NCBI GenBank assembly: GCA_947453525.1
Contig: CANGHD010000001.1
Coordinates: forward strand, 1 to 64,000
DNA from: Paracoccaceae bacterium
GTDB lineage: Bacteria; Pseudomonadota; Alphaproteobacteria; Rhodobacterales; Rhodobacteraceae
Length of the DNA stretch: 64,000 bases
Direction: 5' to 3'
This document shows, piece after piece, positions 51,941 to 61,912 of this stretch (within the stretch, counting starts at the first letter, position 1; the number at the start of each line of letters is the position of its first letter). The position numbers and the translations under genes are program-made. The notes under the pieces are model-generated. The model was given only the letters and a program-made list of their open reading frames with translations. It did no database searches and had not been told where the DNA came from.

Positions 51941-52273
51941 TCAGCCCTTGAGGAAAGCCCGCCGCGATTCTTCCGCGATCGCCTGCCGCATCTCGACTTG
52001 GGCGAGCTGCGCCATCACCGTCTGCCGCGCATTCTCTTCGGTCAGGCTGGCCAATTGCGTTCGCAGGACCGCAGCCTGCTTCTTCAGCGTGATCTCCTCG
52101 GGGAGAACCCCCGCCTCGGCCATGATCCGGAACCCCACCGCATCGCCCGCCGAGACAAAGGCATCGCCGGGCCGATCGGGCAGGGGCTTGCCCTCCCCCT
52201 CCAGCCCCTGCAGCTGTCCTTTCAGCCGCGCTTTGGTGATCTGCTGTTCGGCAAGCCGCGAAAACCATGACAT
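51941..52273 (-). CDS. DUF1992 (DnaJC28-like) protein
   Basis: MSWFSRLAEQQITKARLKGQLQGLEGEGKPLPDRPGDAFV. Confidence 0.85.
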   Translation of the reverse strand: MSWFSRLAEQQITKARLKGQLQGLEGEGKPLPDRPGDAFVSAGDAVGFRIMAEAGVLPEEITLKKQAAVLRTQLASLTEENARQTVMAQLAQVEMRQAIAEESRRAFLKG

Positions 52274-52322
52274 GATGTACCTCGCTGTCCCAATATATGG
52301 TGAGAGATGGCACCAAAGGAAG

Positions 52323-52372
52323 GGGGGCCTCAGCCCCCCTGACCCCCCGAGGATATTTGGGCAAGAATGAAA
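52323..52372 (+). repeat. Dispersed intergenic element, copy 7
   Basis: gggggcctcagcccccctgaccccccgaggatatttgggcaagaatgaaag. Confidence 0.7.
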
Positions 52373-52518
52373 GGGCACAAGGGAGCCAGCCCCCGGTGTT
52401 TTCCCCGAATGGCCCGCGTGGCCCCGAGCCGCTTGACCGCACGCCGGAGTCGGAACGGGGGCCGCGCAAGCCCCGGTTCAGTGTCCGACGGACCGGGCCG
52501 GCACGTGGCCGATTTCGC

Positions 52519-55500
52519 TCAGCCGATTTCGGCCAGTCGGCTCAGCGCTGCCCGCAGCTTGGCGGCCTCGTCCTCGCGGGCGTCCAGATTGGCGCGGGCT
52601 TCGTCGACCACCTCCTCGGGGGCGGAGGCCGCGAAGGCCGGGTTGTTCAGCCGACCCTTCAGCCCGCCGATTTCCTTGGCCAGCTTGTCCATCGTCTTTT
52701 GCAGACGTGCTTTTTCCTCGGCAATGTCGATCAGGCCTGCGAGCGGGATGGCGAAGGTGGCGCCTTCCAGCGCGAGGGTAATCGAACCTTTCGGGGCGGG
52801 GCCTTCGGCGAAGGTCTCGATCCGCGCCAGGCGACGGATCAGACTTTCGTTCCGGTCCCATGCCGCGCGGGATTCCGCCGACAGACTCATGGCCACGAGG
52901 TCGATCTTCAGGCCGACCGGTACATGGACCTGGGCGCGGGCCGAGCGGATTTCGTCGATCAAGGTGGTGACAAAGGCCATTTCGCGGTCGGCCTCGGGGG
53001 TTACGAGGTCCAGGCCATAGGTCGGCCAGTTGGTATGAACCAGGAGCTTTTCACGGGTGCCCGTGGTGGACCAGAGCTCCTCGGTGATGAATGGCATGAT
53101 CGGGTGAAGAAGGATCATGCTTTGGTCGAGGACCCAGGCCATGGTGGCACGGGTTTCCTGCGCTTGTTCGCCGTCGAACAGCGGTTTGGCGAATTCGACA
53201 TACCAGTCGCAGACTTTGCCCCAGACGAATTTATACAGCGCATCGGCTGCGGTGTCGAAGCGGAAGGTCTTCAGCGCCTCGTTCACTTCAGCGAGGGCCT
53301 TGGCGGTCTCGCCGATGATCCAGACGTTGGCGGTGGCGGATGCTGTCGGCGGGGTGGCGGCGGTGGCGTAGCCCTCCCAGACCCCGTTCATCTCGGCAAA
53401 GCGGCAGGCGTTCCACAGCTTGGTGCCGAAGTTGCGGTAGCCGGCGATGCGCTGGGTGTCCATCTTGAGGGTACCACCCAGCGAGGCCATCGCCGCATTG
53501 GCAAAGCGCAGGGCATCGGCGCCGAATTCATTGATGATGTCCAGAGGGTCGATGACGTTGCCCAGTGACTTGGACATCTTCTTGCCCTTGGCATCGCGGA
53601 CGAGGCCATGCAGGTAGACCGTCTTGAACGGCACGTCATTCACCACGGCCAGCTGCATCATCATCATCCGGGCGACCCAGAAGAAGATGATATCCGCCCC
53701 TGTGATCAGGGTGGAGGTCGGGAAATACTTCTGCAGTTCCGGGGTGTTGTCGGGCCAGCCGAGCGTGCCGATCGGCCAGAGGCCGGAGGAGAACCAGGTG
53801 TCGAGGACGTCAGGGTCGCGCCAGATCGGGTAGGTCAGGTGTGTCGGGTCCTGCGACAGGTTATAATCGGCCAGGGACTGCGCCAGCAGCGCCACGGCGG
53901 CGTGGCGGTCGACCACTTCGACGACGCGGGCGGCGTTCAGAGGATGCGGCAGGGGGGCGAGATCGTCACGGAAGAATTCGGCCACGGCTGCACTGTCGGC
54001 GGCGCAATGGGAACGCGCCTCGCGTTCGACATAGCCGCCGTCGCCGAGGATGTTGAGGATCTCGACCTCATCCAGCGCATCGTCGCCTTCGTCGTCGGTG
54101 AAACTGTCGACATCAAGATTCAGGCCATACCACACCGGGATCTGGTGCCCCCACCACAGCTGGCGCGAGATGCACCAGGGTTCGATATTCTCTAGCCAGT
54201 GGAAATAGGTGCGCTCGCCCGATTGGGGCATGATCACGGTGTCGCCGTTGCGCACCGCATCCAGCGCGAGGCCGACGATCTTGGCGGTGTCGACGAACCA
54301 CTGGTCGGTCAGCATCGGCTCGATCACCACTTTGGAGCGGTCGCCGAAGGGCTGCATGATGGGCTTGGCCTCGACCACCGGTTCCAGGTGCAGGGCTTCG
54401 GAGTTGGTTTCTTCGTCGACGGTCCTCACCAGCGTGGTCACGGCAAGGCCAGCGGCGTTGATATCGGCCACAACCAGCTTCCTCGCCTCGAAGCGGTCGA
54501 GGCCGCGGTATTTCTCGGGCACGAGGTTCAGGCTGTCGACTTCGTTCTCGTTGGTCGGCGAACCGGCCGCGATTTCGCGGGCGCGGGCGACGGCGACCTC
54601 ATAGGGCGCGCCATCGGCACGCATGAAGCCGCGAGTGTCCATCAGGCGGTACATCGGCAGGTTGGCGCGCTTGGCGACCTGATAGTCATTGAAATCATGC
54701 GCGCCGGTGATCTTCACGGCACCCGAGCCGAAGGTCGGGTCCGGATATTCGTCGGTGATGATCGGGATCTGCCGGTCACACAGCGGCAGGTGCACCATCT
54801 TGCCGACGATGGGGGCATAGCGGGCATCCGAAGGATGGACAGCAACCGCGCCGTCGCCCAGCATCGTCTCGGGCCTTGTGGTGGCGATGGAGATGTAGTT
54901 GCGCTTCTCGCGCAGGGTCACTTGGCCTTCGGCGTCTTTTTCAAGGTATTCATAAGTCTCGCCGCCCGCGAGGATGTATTTGAAGTGCCACATGTGGCCC
55001 TTCACTTCGATATTCTCGACCTCAAGGTCAGAGATGGCAGTCTCGAAATGGGGGTCCCAGTTGACCAGACGCTTGCCGCGATAGATCAGGCCCTTGTTGT
55101 ACATGTCGACAAAGACCTTGACGACCGCATCGGGGAAATTGCCCGACATCGTGAAGGCCTCGCGGTCCCAATCGCAGGACGCGCCGAGGCGTTTGAGCTG
55201 GTTGATGATCGTGCCGCCGGATTGTTCTTTCCACTCCCAGACCTTGGACAAGAACGCCTCACGCCCCATCTCGCGCCGCGTGGCGTTGGACTTGTCGCGG
55301 GCGAGTTCGCGTTCAACCACCATCTGCGTGGCAATCCCGGCATGGTCGGTACCGACCTGCCAGAGCGTGTCATGGCCCTGCATGCGGTGCCAGCGGATCA
55401 AAATGTCCTGAAGTGTGTTGTTGAAAGCATGACCCATGTGCAGCGAGCCCGTCACATTGGGCGGCGGGATCATGATGGAAAACGCCTCAGCCCCGGGTAC

Positions 55501-55596
55501 CGCGTTCGCCCCGGCGCGGCCGACCTTCTGGTCGATCCACAGCTTGGAGATGCGGGCCTCGGCTTCCGCGGCGTTGAAGGTCTTTTCCATGGGCAT
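52519..55596 (-). CDS. valS: Valyl-tRNA synthetase
   Basis: [21 protein letters not shown] (HIGH-like) and [17 protein letters not shown] (KMSKS). Confidence 0.98.
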   Translation of the reverse strand: MPMEKTFNAAEAEARISKLWIDQKVGRAGANAVPGAEAFSIMIPPPNVTGSLHMGHAFNNTLQDILIRWHRMQGHDTLWQVGTDHAGIATQMVVERELARDKSNATRREMGREAFLSKVWEWKEQSGGTIINQLKRLGASCDWDREAFTMSGNFPDAVVKVFVDMYNKGLIYRGKRLVNWDPHFETAISDLEVENIEVKGHMWHFKYILAGGETYEYLEKDAEGQVTLREKRNYISIATTRPETMLGDGAVAVHPSDARYAPIVGKMVHLPLCDRQIPIITDEYPDPTFGSGAVKITGAHDFNDYQVAKRANLPMYRLMDTRGFMRADGAPYEVAVARAREIAAGSPTNENEVDSLNLVPEKYRGLDRFEARKLVVADINAAGLAVTTLVRTVDEETNSEALHLEPVVEAKPIMQPFGDRSKVVIEPMLTDQWFVDTAKIVGLALDAVRNGDTVIMPQSGERTYFHWLENIEPWCISRQLWWGHQIPVWYGLNLDVDSFTDDEGDDALDEVEILNILGDGGYVEREARSHCAADSAAVAEFFRDDLAPLPHPLNAARVVEVVDRHAAVALLAQSLADYNLSQDPTHLTYPIWRDPDVLDTWFSSGLWPIGTLGWPDNTPELQKYFPTSTLITGADIIFFWVARMMMMQLAVVNDVPFKTVYLHGLVRDAKGKKMSKSLGNVIDPLDIINEFGADALRFANAAMASLGGTLKMDTQRIAGYRNFGTKLWNACRFAEMNGVWEGYATAATPPTASATANVWIIGETAKALAEVNEALKTFRFDTAADALYKFVWGKVCDWYVEFAKPLFDGEQAQETRATMAWVLDQSMILLHPIMPFITEELWSTTGTREKLLVHTNWPTYGLDLVTPEADREMAFVTTLIDEIRSARAQVHVPVGLKIDLVAMSLSAESRAAWDRNESLIRRLARIETFAEGPAPKGSITLALEGATFAIPLAGLIDIAEEKARLQKTMDKLAKEIGGLKGRLNNPAFAASAPEEVVDEARANLDAREDEAAKLRAALSRLAEIG

Positions 55597-55658
55597 GACG
55601 GCGATCCTGAAGTAGTTTGCAGGTCTATTAGCGAAGTGTCGGAGGTTGGAAAAGGCTT

Positions 55659-56417
55659 ATGAAATGGAAAGCCTTGCATTACCTGCGCTGGCACGATCCT
55701 TTCCGCGCCCTGCGCAAGGGCGGTGCAGTATGCCTTGCGCTGTCATTCGGCAGTCTGATCATGATGGGTGATGCTCTGCCCGACCTTTCCAAGGTCTGGC
55801 ACCTTTCGCGCAATGGTATGGAAACCAACGGCACCGTGCTGCGCCATTACACCAACGGAACCTCCGGCAAGGGCAATCGCTTCTGGGTCGAATACCAGTT
55901 CGAGGCACAGGGGCGTAATACTGGTTCGGCACCCGTCTCCGAAAGCGAATGGGTCGCTTACCGGCCCGGTCGGCCCATAGCCGTCTGGTATCTGCCCGAC
56001 GATCCAGACAACCATTCGATCAGCCCAGGCGGCGCGCTTTGGCAAACCCTCATCTTCTGCCTCCTCGGTGCTTTTTTCCTGTCCTGCGCGATCTTGGGAA
56101 CGCTTGCCATCCTCGTGCGGACGATCCGGCAGGCTTACCTGCGCAGCGTCGGCCTTCCCATGACAGCGACGATAACCCGCATCGCTTCAAGCGGACGCAG
56201 CAGCTTCATCTCGCAATCCTGGATCATGATCTGGAAGGACGAGACGGGCCGACAGGGGCGTAGCGACCCGCGAACCGCTTGGTTCCATTCCCGTGAGCCG
56301 CTTCCCATCGGAACCACCATCACCATCTACGCCGACCCCAAAGGCCGTCTCCCCTCGGTCTGGGAGGGTGATTGCGGGGCGCGGTGCGGGGTTGGGGACT
56401 TGGAGCGACTGCGTTAG
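55659..56417 (+). CDS. DUF3592-type membrane protein
   Basis: NGTVLRHYTNGTSGKGNRFWVEYQFEAQG...RPIAVWYLPDDPDNHSI, TM segments, C-term TITIYADPKGRLPSVWEGDCGAR. Confidence 0.7.
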   Translation: MKWKALHYLRWHDPFRALRKGGAVCLALSFGSLIMMGDALPDLSKVWHLSRNGMETNGTVLRHYTNGTSGKGNRFWVEYQFEAQGRNTGSAPVSESEWVAYRPGRPIAVWYLPDDPDNHSISPGGALWQTLIFCLLGAFFLSCAILGTLAILVRTIRQAYLRSVGLPMTATITRIASSGRSSFISQSWIMIWKDETGRQGRSDPRTAWFHSREPLPIGTTITIYADPKGRLPSVWEGDCGARCGVGDLERLR

Positions 56418-56460
56418 GGTGGGGCGGATGGTTGACGCTTTGGCGCAAGGCGGGTGCGGG

Positions 56461-57180
56461 ATGGCGGTTTCGAAGCGTGGGGTTCTTGGGTTGGCTCTGG
56501 CTTCGCCGGGGTGGGTCTTTGCGCTTTTGATCCTGATTGGCCTGGGGATCGCCGTCCCGGCCGAGGTGATGTTCGAGCGGGCCTGGCGGTTGCAGATGGG
56601 CGGCGCCACGGTTGAGGGCACGGTGGATCGGCTTTGGACCTCCACCCGGTCCTGCGGCAAGGACAACATGGACACCTGCACCGATTACAATGTCGACTTC
56701 GGCTTCGACCCGGGCACGTGGCGGCAGACCGAGATCAGCGTCACGCAAGGGTTTTTCGAAGCCCTGAAGGAAGGCGGGCCGATCCCGGTCCGCTATGTCC
56801 GGGACGATCCCACGATCATCGAGGTGGAATCGGGCTGGACCTTCTTTGAGGGCATCCTTTTCCTGTACGTCGCACTCACCTTCCTGATCGGCGGCGGGTT
56901 TGGTCTGGGATGGCGCAGGCGTCTGGCCCATCGGCTAGTCACGCTGCGCGAGACGGGTGAACGGCGGCAAGCCATGGTCACGGCGCAGGAGCGAACGAAC
57001 TTCCGCGTCACCGGCACCCCGCTTTACCGGCTGCGCTGGCGCGACGAGGCCGGGGTCACGGGGCAAAGCCAGGCTTGGCCGCAAGCCAGGTTGCCCGCCC
57101 TCGGCAGCGCAGTGACCATTTATGCCGACCCCGCAGGCAATCTCCCTCCCGTCTGGGAGGGAGATTGCGGCGCACGCTGA
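56461..57180 (+). CDS. DUF3592-type membrane protein, tandem paralogue
   Basis: VEGTVDRLWTSTRSCGKDNMDTCTDYNVDFGF...GGPIPVRYVRDDPTIIEVESG, C-term AVTIYADPAGNLPPVWEGDCGAR; start uncertain (56428 or 56461). Confidence 0.7.
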   Translation: MAVSKRGVLGLALASPGWVFALLILIGLGIAVPAEVMFERAWRLQMGGATVEGTVDRLWTSTRSCGKDNMDTCTDYNVDFGFDPGTWRQTEISVTQGFFEALKEGGPIPVRYVRDDPTIIEVESGWTFFEGILFLYVALTFLIGGGFGLGWRRRLAHRLVTLRETGERRQAMVTAQERTNFRVTGTPLYRLRWRDEAGVTGQSQAWPQARLPALGSAVTIYADPAGNLPPVWEGDCGAR

Positions 57181-57183
57181 GCC

Positions 57184-57942
57184 TCAGGCGGGGCCGACAA
57201 GGGCCAGCATGGCACCCTGCGGATCGATGATCTGCAGGGTGAAGGAGCCCCCCGGAATCGCGTCGGGGCCATGCATCACCTTGCCACCGGCCGCAGTGAC
57301 CGCCGTGACGGCGGCATTGGCCGAGACTACGCCGAAATAAGGCTTCCAGAACGGCGGCGCGACCGGCGCGGCGAAGGTGCCGCCGATGTCGACACCGTCG
57401 CGGGCGATCATGTGATAGGTCATGCCGGGCCCCATTTCCATGCTGCCAGACAGGGTCCACCCGAGCAGCGCGCCGTAAAACTCCATTGCGGCGGCGGGGT
57501 CATGGGTCACCAGTTCATTCCAGTTGCCATGTCCCTGCTTGCGCAGATCAAAGGCTGTTCCGCCGCTGCCATCGGCCATCGGCAGAGGCTGCAACAGGCA
57601 GAAGGTGGCGCCCTGCGGGTCGGCCAGAATCGCGAACCGGCCGGTGTTCGGGATATCGGATGGCGGCACATGAACCCGGGCTCCGAGCTCCGTCGCAGCG
57701 GCCACGGCGGCATCGCAGTCATCAACGGCGAAATAGATCGACCATGCGACGGGCTGCTCTCCCTCAGCCTGCATCATGCCCGCCACCATCGCCTCTCCGG
57801 CACGGGCAATCAGGTAAGTCATCCCCGGTGTGCCGCTGTCGGCAACGGTCCAGCCCAGCACCGGGCCATAAAATGCCTGTGCCTTGGCGATATCCTTGGT
57901 GCCCAATTCATACCAGCAGGGCAGGCCGTGAAATCTCGACAT
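57184..57942 (-). CDS. VOC/glyoxalase-family protein (two VOC repeats)
   Basis: PCWYELGTKDIAKAQAFYGPVLGWTV and HGNWNELVTHDPAAAMEFYGALLGWTL. Confidence 0.92.
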   Translation of the reverse strand: MSRFHGLPCWYELGTKDIAKAQAFYGPVLGWTVADSGTPGMTYLIARAGEAMVAGMMQAEGEQPVAWSIYFAVDDCDAAVAAATELGARVHVPPSDIPNTGRFAILADPQGATFCLLQPLPMADGSGGTAFDLRKQGHGNWNELVTHDPAAAMEFYGALLGWTLSGSMEMGPGMTYHMIARDGVDIGGTFAAPVAPPFWKPYFGVVSANAAVTAVTAAGGKVMHGPDAIPGGSFTLQIIDPQGAMLALVGPA

Positions 57943-58019
57943 TCAAACCTCCAGCAAATCTGTTGACGTAACGGCAACCTGCCTCTTGCAGGTCCAGTAA
58001 ACAATTCTAAACTGCATCC

Positions 58020-58709
58020 ATGAACATTTTGCACGATGGTCGCCGTTACGAGGAAGGGTGCTTTTCCGCCCATGCTCTCGACATTGTCGGAGACCGTTGG
58101 ACCTTGCTGATCGTTCGCGAATTGATGCTGGGCCCTCTACGCTTTGCCGAAATCAAGGCCGGAATATCGGGGATTGCCGCCAATATCCTGTTGCGCCGCC
58201 TTGAAGAACTGGAACGGACCGGCATCCTGCGCCAGTCCACCCAGCCGTCGCCGGTCGCGGCGCAAGCCTATCTGCTGACCGCCGCAGGACAGGCCTTGTG
58301 GCCCGTGATCCGATCGCTCTGTCGTTGGGGGGCCACGCAGGCAGGTCATGATCCCACGCTGTTCGTCAGCCCCACTTCCGTCATGCTGTCGATGGGCGCT
58401 GTCTATGGTGGCAAACGGCTCAGCCTTGATGCGGGTTTCAATCTGGACGGCGCGATGTTCACCCTGCGGCTGGAGGCGGGCCGCCCGCTGCTGAGCCGCG
58501 CCAAAAGGCTTGAGGGCGATCTGACCTTCACCGGCACGCCCAACGGCGTGGGTATGGCGATCTACGGACCCTGGCCTCTGGCCGAAAGCGTGGAGCAAGG
58601 CCGTGTCATCGTGACAGGCGACCCCGGCTTGGCCCAGGCCTTCGTGGACGGCTTTGACCTGCAGCGGGCCGACACAGAGCCTGCGCCCTTCAACCTTGTT
58701 CCGACCTGA
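58020..58709 (+). CDS. HxlR-family winged-helix regulator
   Basis: CFSAHALDIVGDRWTLLIVRELMLGPLRFAEIKAGISGIAANILLRRLEELERTGIL. Confidence 0.93.
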   Translation: MNILHDGRRYEEGCFSAHALDIVGDRWTLLIVRELMLGPLRFAEIKAGISGIAANILLRRLEELERTGILRQSTQPSPVAAQAYLLTAAGQALWPVIRSLCRWGATQAGHDPTLFVSPTSVMLSMGAVYGGKRLSLDAGFNLDGAMFTLRLEAGRPLLSRAKRLEGDLTFTGTPNGVGMAIYGPWPLAESVEQGRVIVTGDPGLAQAFVDGFDLQRADTEPAPFNLVPT

Positions 58710-58722
58710 TCGCTTGATCTTG

Positions 58723-58762
58723 GCCCAAATACCCTTGGGGTGCGGGGGCGAGCCCCCGCCTG
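58723..58762 (-). repeat. Dispersed intergenic element, copy 8
   Basis: Reverse complement GGCGGGGGCTCGCCCCCGCACCCCAAGGGTATTTGGGCCAAGATCAA. Confidence 0.7.
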
Positions 58763-58779
58763 TTCCGAGGAATGCCGGA

Positions 58780-59211
58780 TCAGACCGCGCGGTCGATCCG
58801 GGTCGACAGATGGATCAGGCTTTCCGAGGATTTCACCCCGGTCATCGCACCGATCTGATCCAGCACCCCGTCCAGCACCGCCGTATTCGGGGCGGCCACC
58901 TGCAACAACAGATCGAACCGGCCCGAGGTGGTAAAGACCCGCTCCACTTCCGCAATCGCCTTCAGCCGTGACAGGATCGCCGCCTGCCCGCGCGGCTCGA
59001 TCGTGAGCAGAACCGAGGCGCGCAGACGCCCCTGCCGGGCCTCCTCGCCCAGTTTCAACGTGTACCCCGCGATGATGCCGCCGCTCTCCAGACGCTCCAG
59101 TCGGGCCTGTATGGTGGAGCGGGCCACCTTCAGACGGCGGGCCAAGGTGGCCACCGACATCCGCGCATCGGCACTGAGAAGTCCGATTATGGTCCGATCG
59201 AGCTCATCCAT
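58780..59211 (-). CDS. Lrp/AsnC-family transcriptional regulator
   Basis: MDELDRTIIGLLSADARMSVATLARRLKVARSTIQARLERLESGGII. Confidence 0.94.
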   Translation of the reverse strand: MDELDRTIIGLLSADARMSVATLARRLKVARSTIQARLERLESGGIIAGYTLKLGEEARQGRLRASVLLTIEPRGQAAILSRLKAIAEVERVFTTSGRFDLLLQVAAPNTAVLDGVLDQIGAMTGVKSSESLIHLSTRIDRAV

Positions 59212-59434
59212 ACAACATGTCTTCCTTTTTCGTCATTATGACGACTAATTCTGACATTTATATAGTTTTGTTCGGTGAAGTTGTCACGCATATCACGCAT
59301 CCTCAGTTGCAGGAAAAGGGCGGTTCATACGCACCTGGCCTGGTTGGAAAAACCGCGCTAGTGCCAAGGCCGCCTGTCCATTTGTATGGCAACGGGGAGG
59401 GACTAGCATCTTGTTGGCAGAAAGGATTACGCCG

Positions 59435-60580
59435 ATGGGACTGTCCAAAACGATCTGGACCAATCCGACCGAATACCTCCGCAATCAGCAACCGGAAAAC
59501 CCGGTTCTGTTCTTTGCGCCGCAGGTCGTGCAGGCCACTGCACGCCGTTTTCTTGATGGCTTTCCGGGTCTTGTGACCTATGCCGTCAAGTCCAACCCCT
59601 CGGAAGAGGTGGTGGAAAACCTGATGGCGGCGGGGGTCAAGGGCTTTGACTGCGCCTCGCCATTCGAGATCGACCTGATCCGCCGGCTCGATCCGGATGC
59701 GGCGATCCACTACCACAACCCGGTCCGCTCGCGGCCCGAGATTGCGCATGCGGTCGCCCGCAATGTAAAATCGTGGTCGGTGGACAGCCGGTCGGAACTG
59801 GCCAAGCTGGTCGAACTCGTGCCCTATGACGGCTGCGAAATATCGGTGCGCTTCAAGCTGCCGGTCACGGGTGCCGCCTACAACTTCGGCGCCAAGTTCG
59901 GTGCCACGGCAGACCTCGCGGCAGACCTCTTGAAAATCGTGGCCGACGCGGGCTTCATCCCCTCGATCACCTTTCACCCGGGCACGCAATGCACGGACCC
60001 GGAAGCCTGGGCGTCATATATCCGCGAGGCGGCTCTGATTGCGGCAAAGGCCGGCGTGAAGATCGCCCGTCTCAACGTCGGCGGCGGCTTTCCGAACAAC
60101 CGGGTTGGTGGCGAGACGGTCGACCTTGAGTTGATCTTCGAGACCATCGACCGTGTTGCGACCGAATCCTTCGGCGCTGACCGTCCCGCACTGGTCTGCG
60201 AGCCAGGCCGGGGTCTCTGCGGCGACGCCTATGCCGTGGCTGCCAAGGTGAAATCGGTGCGCGATGATGCGCATATCTTCCTGAATGACGGCATCTACGG
60301 CTCGATGTTCGAATTCAGTCAGATCGGCATCATCAACCGCATCGACGTGCTGGACCCGCGCGGCCACCGCCGTATGGGGGCTATCGAAGGCCGTGTCGTC
60401 TTTGGACCGACCTGCGATTCGGTCGACCGTCTGCCGGGCGAAGTGCCGTTGGCCGCCGATATTGCCGAGGGTGACTATGTCATAATCCAAGGCATGGGCG
60501 CCTATTCCACCGTCACCAACAGCCGCTTCAACGGCTTTGGCGAACTGGCCTGCGTCACGGTCCTGTCGCTCAAGCTCTGA
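59435..60580 (+). CDS. Type III PLP-dependent ornithine/lysine decarboxylase
   Basis: VTYAVKSNPSEEVVENLMAAGVKGFDCAS...GGGFPNNRVGG...FGPTCDSVDRLPGEV. Confidence 0.93.
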   Translation: MGLSKTIWTNPTEYLRNQQPENPVLFFAPQVVQATARRFLDGFPGLVTYAVKSNPSEEVVENLMAAGVKGFDCASPFEIDLIRRLDPDAAIHYHNPVRSRPEIAHAVARNVKSWSVDSRSELAKLVELVPYDGCEISVRFKLPVTGAAYNFGAKFGATADLAADLLKIVADAGFIPSITFHPGTQCTDPEAWASYIREAALIAAKAGVKIARLNVGGGFPNNRVGGETVDLELIFETIDRVATESFGADRPALVCEPGRGLCGDAYAVAAKVKSVRDDAHIFLNDGIYGSMFEFSQIGIINRIDVLDPRGHRRMGAIEGRVVFGPTCDSVDRLPGEVPLAADIAEGDYVIIQGMGAYSTVTNSRFNGFGELACVTVLSLKL

Positions 60581-60594
60581 TCGCGTACCATAAT

Positions 60595-60634
60595 AACCCC
60601 CGGACAGGTGCGCCTGTCCGGGGGTTTTCTTTTT
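60595..60634 (+). terminator. Rho-independent terminator after the decarboxylase
   Basis: aacccccggacaggtgcgcctgtccgggggttttcttttt stem-loop plus T tract. Confidence 0.9.
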
Positions 60635-60662
60635 GAATCTTCGGTTGCACTGGTCTGCGGTT

Positions 60663-61808
60663 TCAGTCCTTGAGGACCGAAGCCTCGATCCGCGTCAGAA
60701 GTTTCTGGATATAGGGCCCATGCGGGCGCAGGCTGTGCGCGGCGCGGATCAGGCGCAGCGCCGCATCCGGGTTGGATCCCTGCAGGGCATGAGCTGCCAG
60801 CTTCAAGTCATCTGCCGACAGGGCTTGCAGCGTTGTCGCCCGGCGTCCGAGGGCGACGATGGTTCCCTGCAGCGCCGCCACACAGGCCGCCTCATCGAGT
60901 TCGTCGTTTCCGATCTCAGGGTAGTCGCTGAAATCGTCGTTGAACAACGCCGGCGCGGCGCTGATCGTCAAGCGATCGTTCAGGCGACGATTGCCCTCCA
61001 GATAGGGGTGCAGAAACGCGCGGGCCTGATCGCGAGAGGGCGCCATGCGGTCTTCCACCGGCATCGCTTCGACCAGACAGCGCGTCATGATGTCATCTGC
61101 CAGGGTGGCATTGGCGATATGGCCAACCTTGGCCTGCAACCGACCGAGCGAGACATTGCGGTCCGGTATCCGCTCCAGCCCCTCATGCGACAGACCGATC
61201 ACATCCAGCACGTCAGCGACAATATCTCCGTCTTTCAACAGGTTGCGGTCAAAGATCCGGACGACAAGGTTTTCGGACCCGAAGGCCTTTTCCCACATCC
61301 CGAGGCGCTGGTCATAATCCAGATAGAGCCGGTGCAGTGGCGAGGGGTCGGGCAGGGCGTGCAACCCATGGCCCCACAGCGCGGATTCCGCCATGCGGTC
61401 ATGCTTGGCGCCTTCCTGATGATGTGAGACGGCGTGGCGGTCCTGTCTACGCAGATAGGCCAGGATCCGGACCTCATCGAACTGCTTGGTCAGGGCTGAG
61501 GCCAGATCGTCGATAGCGGCTTGCTGGAAGATGAAGGCGAAATTCTCGGACGAGGCGATCACGGTATCGCTGTCAAAGCTGGCCAGAAACCGGGCAAACT
61601 CCACCGGATCGCGAATCTTGAAGCCTTCGGGCATGACCTGAGCGGGGTTCACATGGGCCAGATGCGGATGCACATGCGGCCAGGGTGCCGATCTTGCCAC
61701 CCCCAGGCCGCGGTCCAGAAGCAGCGCCTCATTGGCGCGCAGGGTCACTTGCAACGACGACGTGCCCGTCTTGTGCGAGCCGATGTGAAGCCAAAGTCGT
61801 CTTGTCAC
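60663..61808 (-). CDS. Sulfotransferase-like protein (GTG start)
   Basis: VTRRLWLHIGSHKTGTSSLQVTLRANEALLLDRGL. Confidence 0.82.
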   Translation of the reverse strand: MTRRLWLHIGSHKTGTSSLQVTLRANEALLLDRGLGVARSAPWPHVHPHLAHVNPAQVMPEGFKIRDPVEFARFLASFDSDTVIASSENFAFIFQQAAIDDLASALTKQFDEVRILAYLRRQDRHAVSHHQEGAKHDRMAESALWGHGLHALPDPSPLHRLYLDYDQRLGMWEKAFGSENLVVRIFDRNLLKDGDIVADVLDVIGLSHEGLERIPDRNVSLGRLQAKVGHIANATLADDIMTRCLVEAMPVEDRMAPSRDQARAFLHPYLEGNRRLNDRLTISAAPALFNDDFSDYPEIGNDELDEAACVAALQGTIVALGRRATTLQALSADDLKLAAHALQGSNPDAALRLIRAAHSLRPHGPYIQKLLTRIEASVLKD

Positions 61809-61912
61809 GCTGTCCGCGCCTCCGGTCCGGCGGGCGGGGTGCGCCCAAATGAAACGACCGGATCCTAGCCTTGATCCGGTCGCCTGTGCAACTGAGGCCC
61901 GCCGGGCAGGGT

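Noticed and set aside
54199-55662. 487-aa plus-strand ORF opposite valS
   Set aside because: Antisense shadow of valS.
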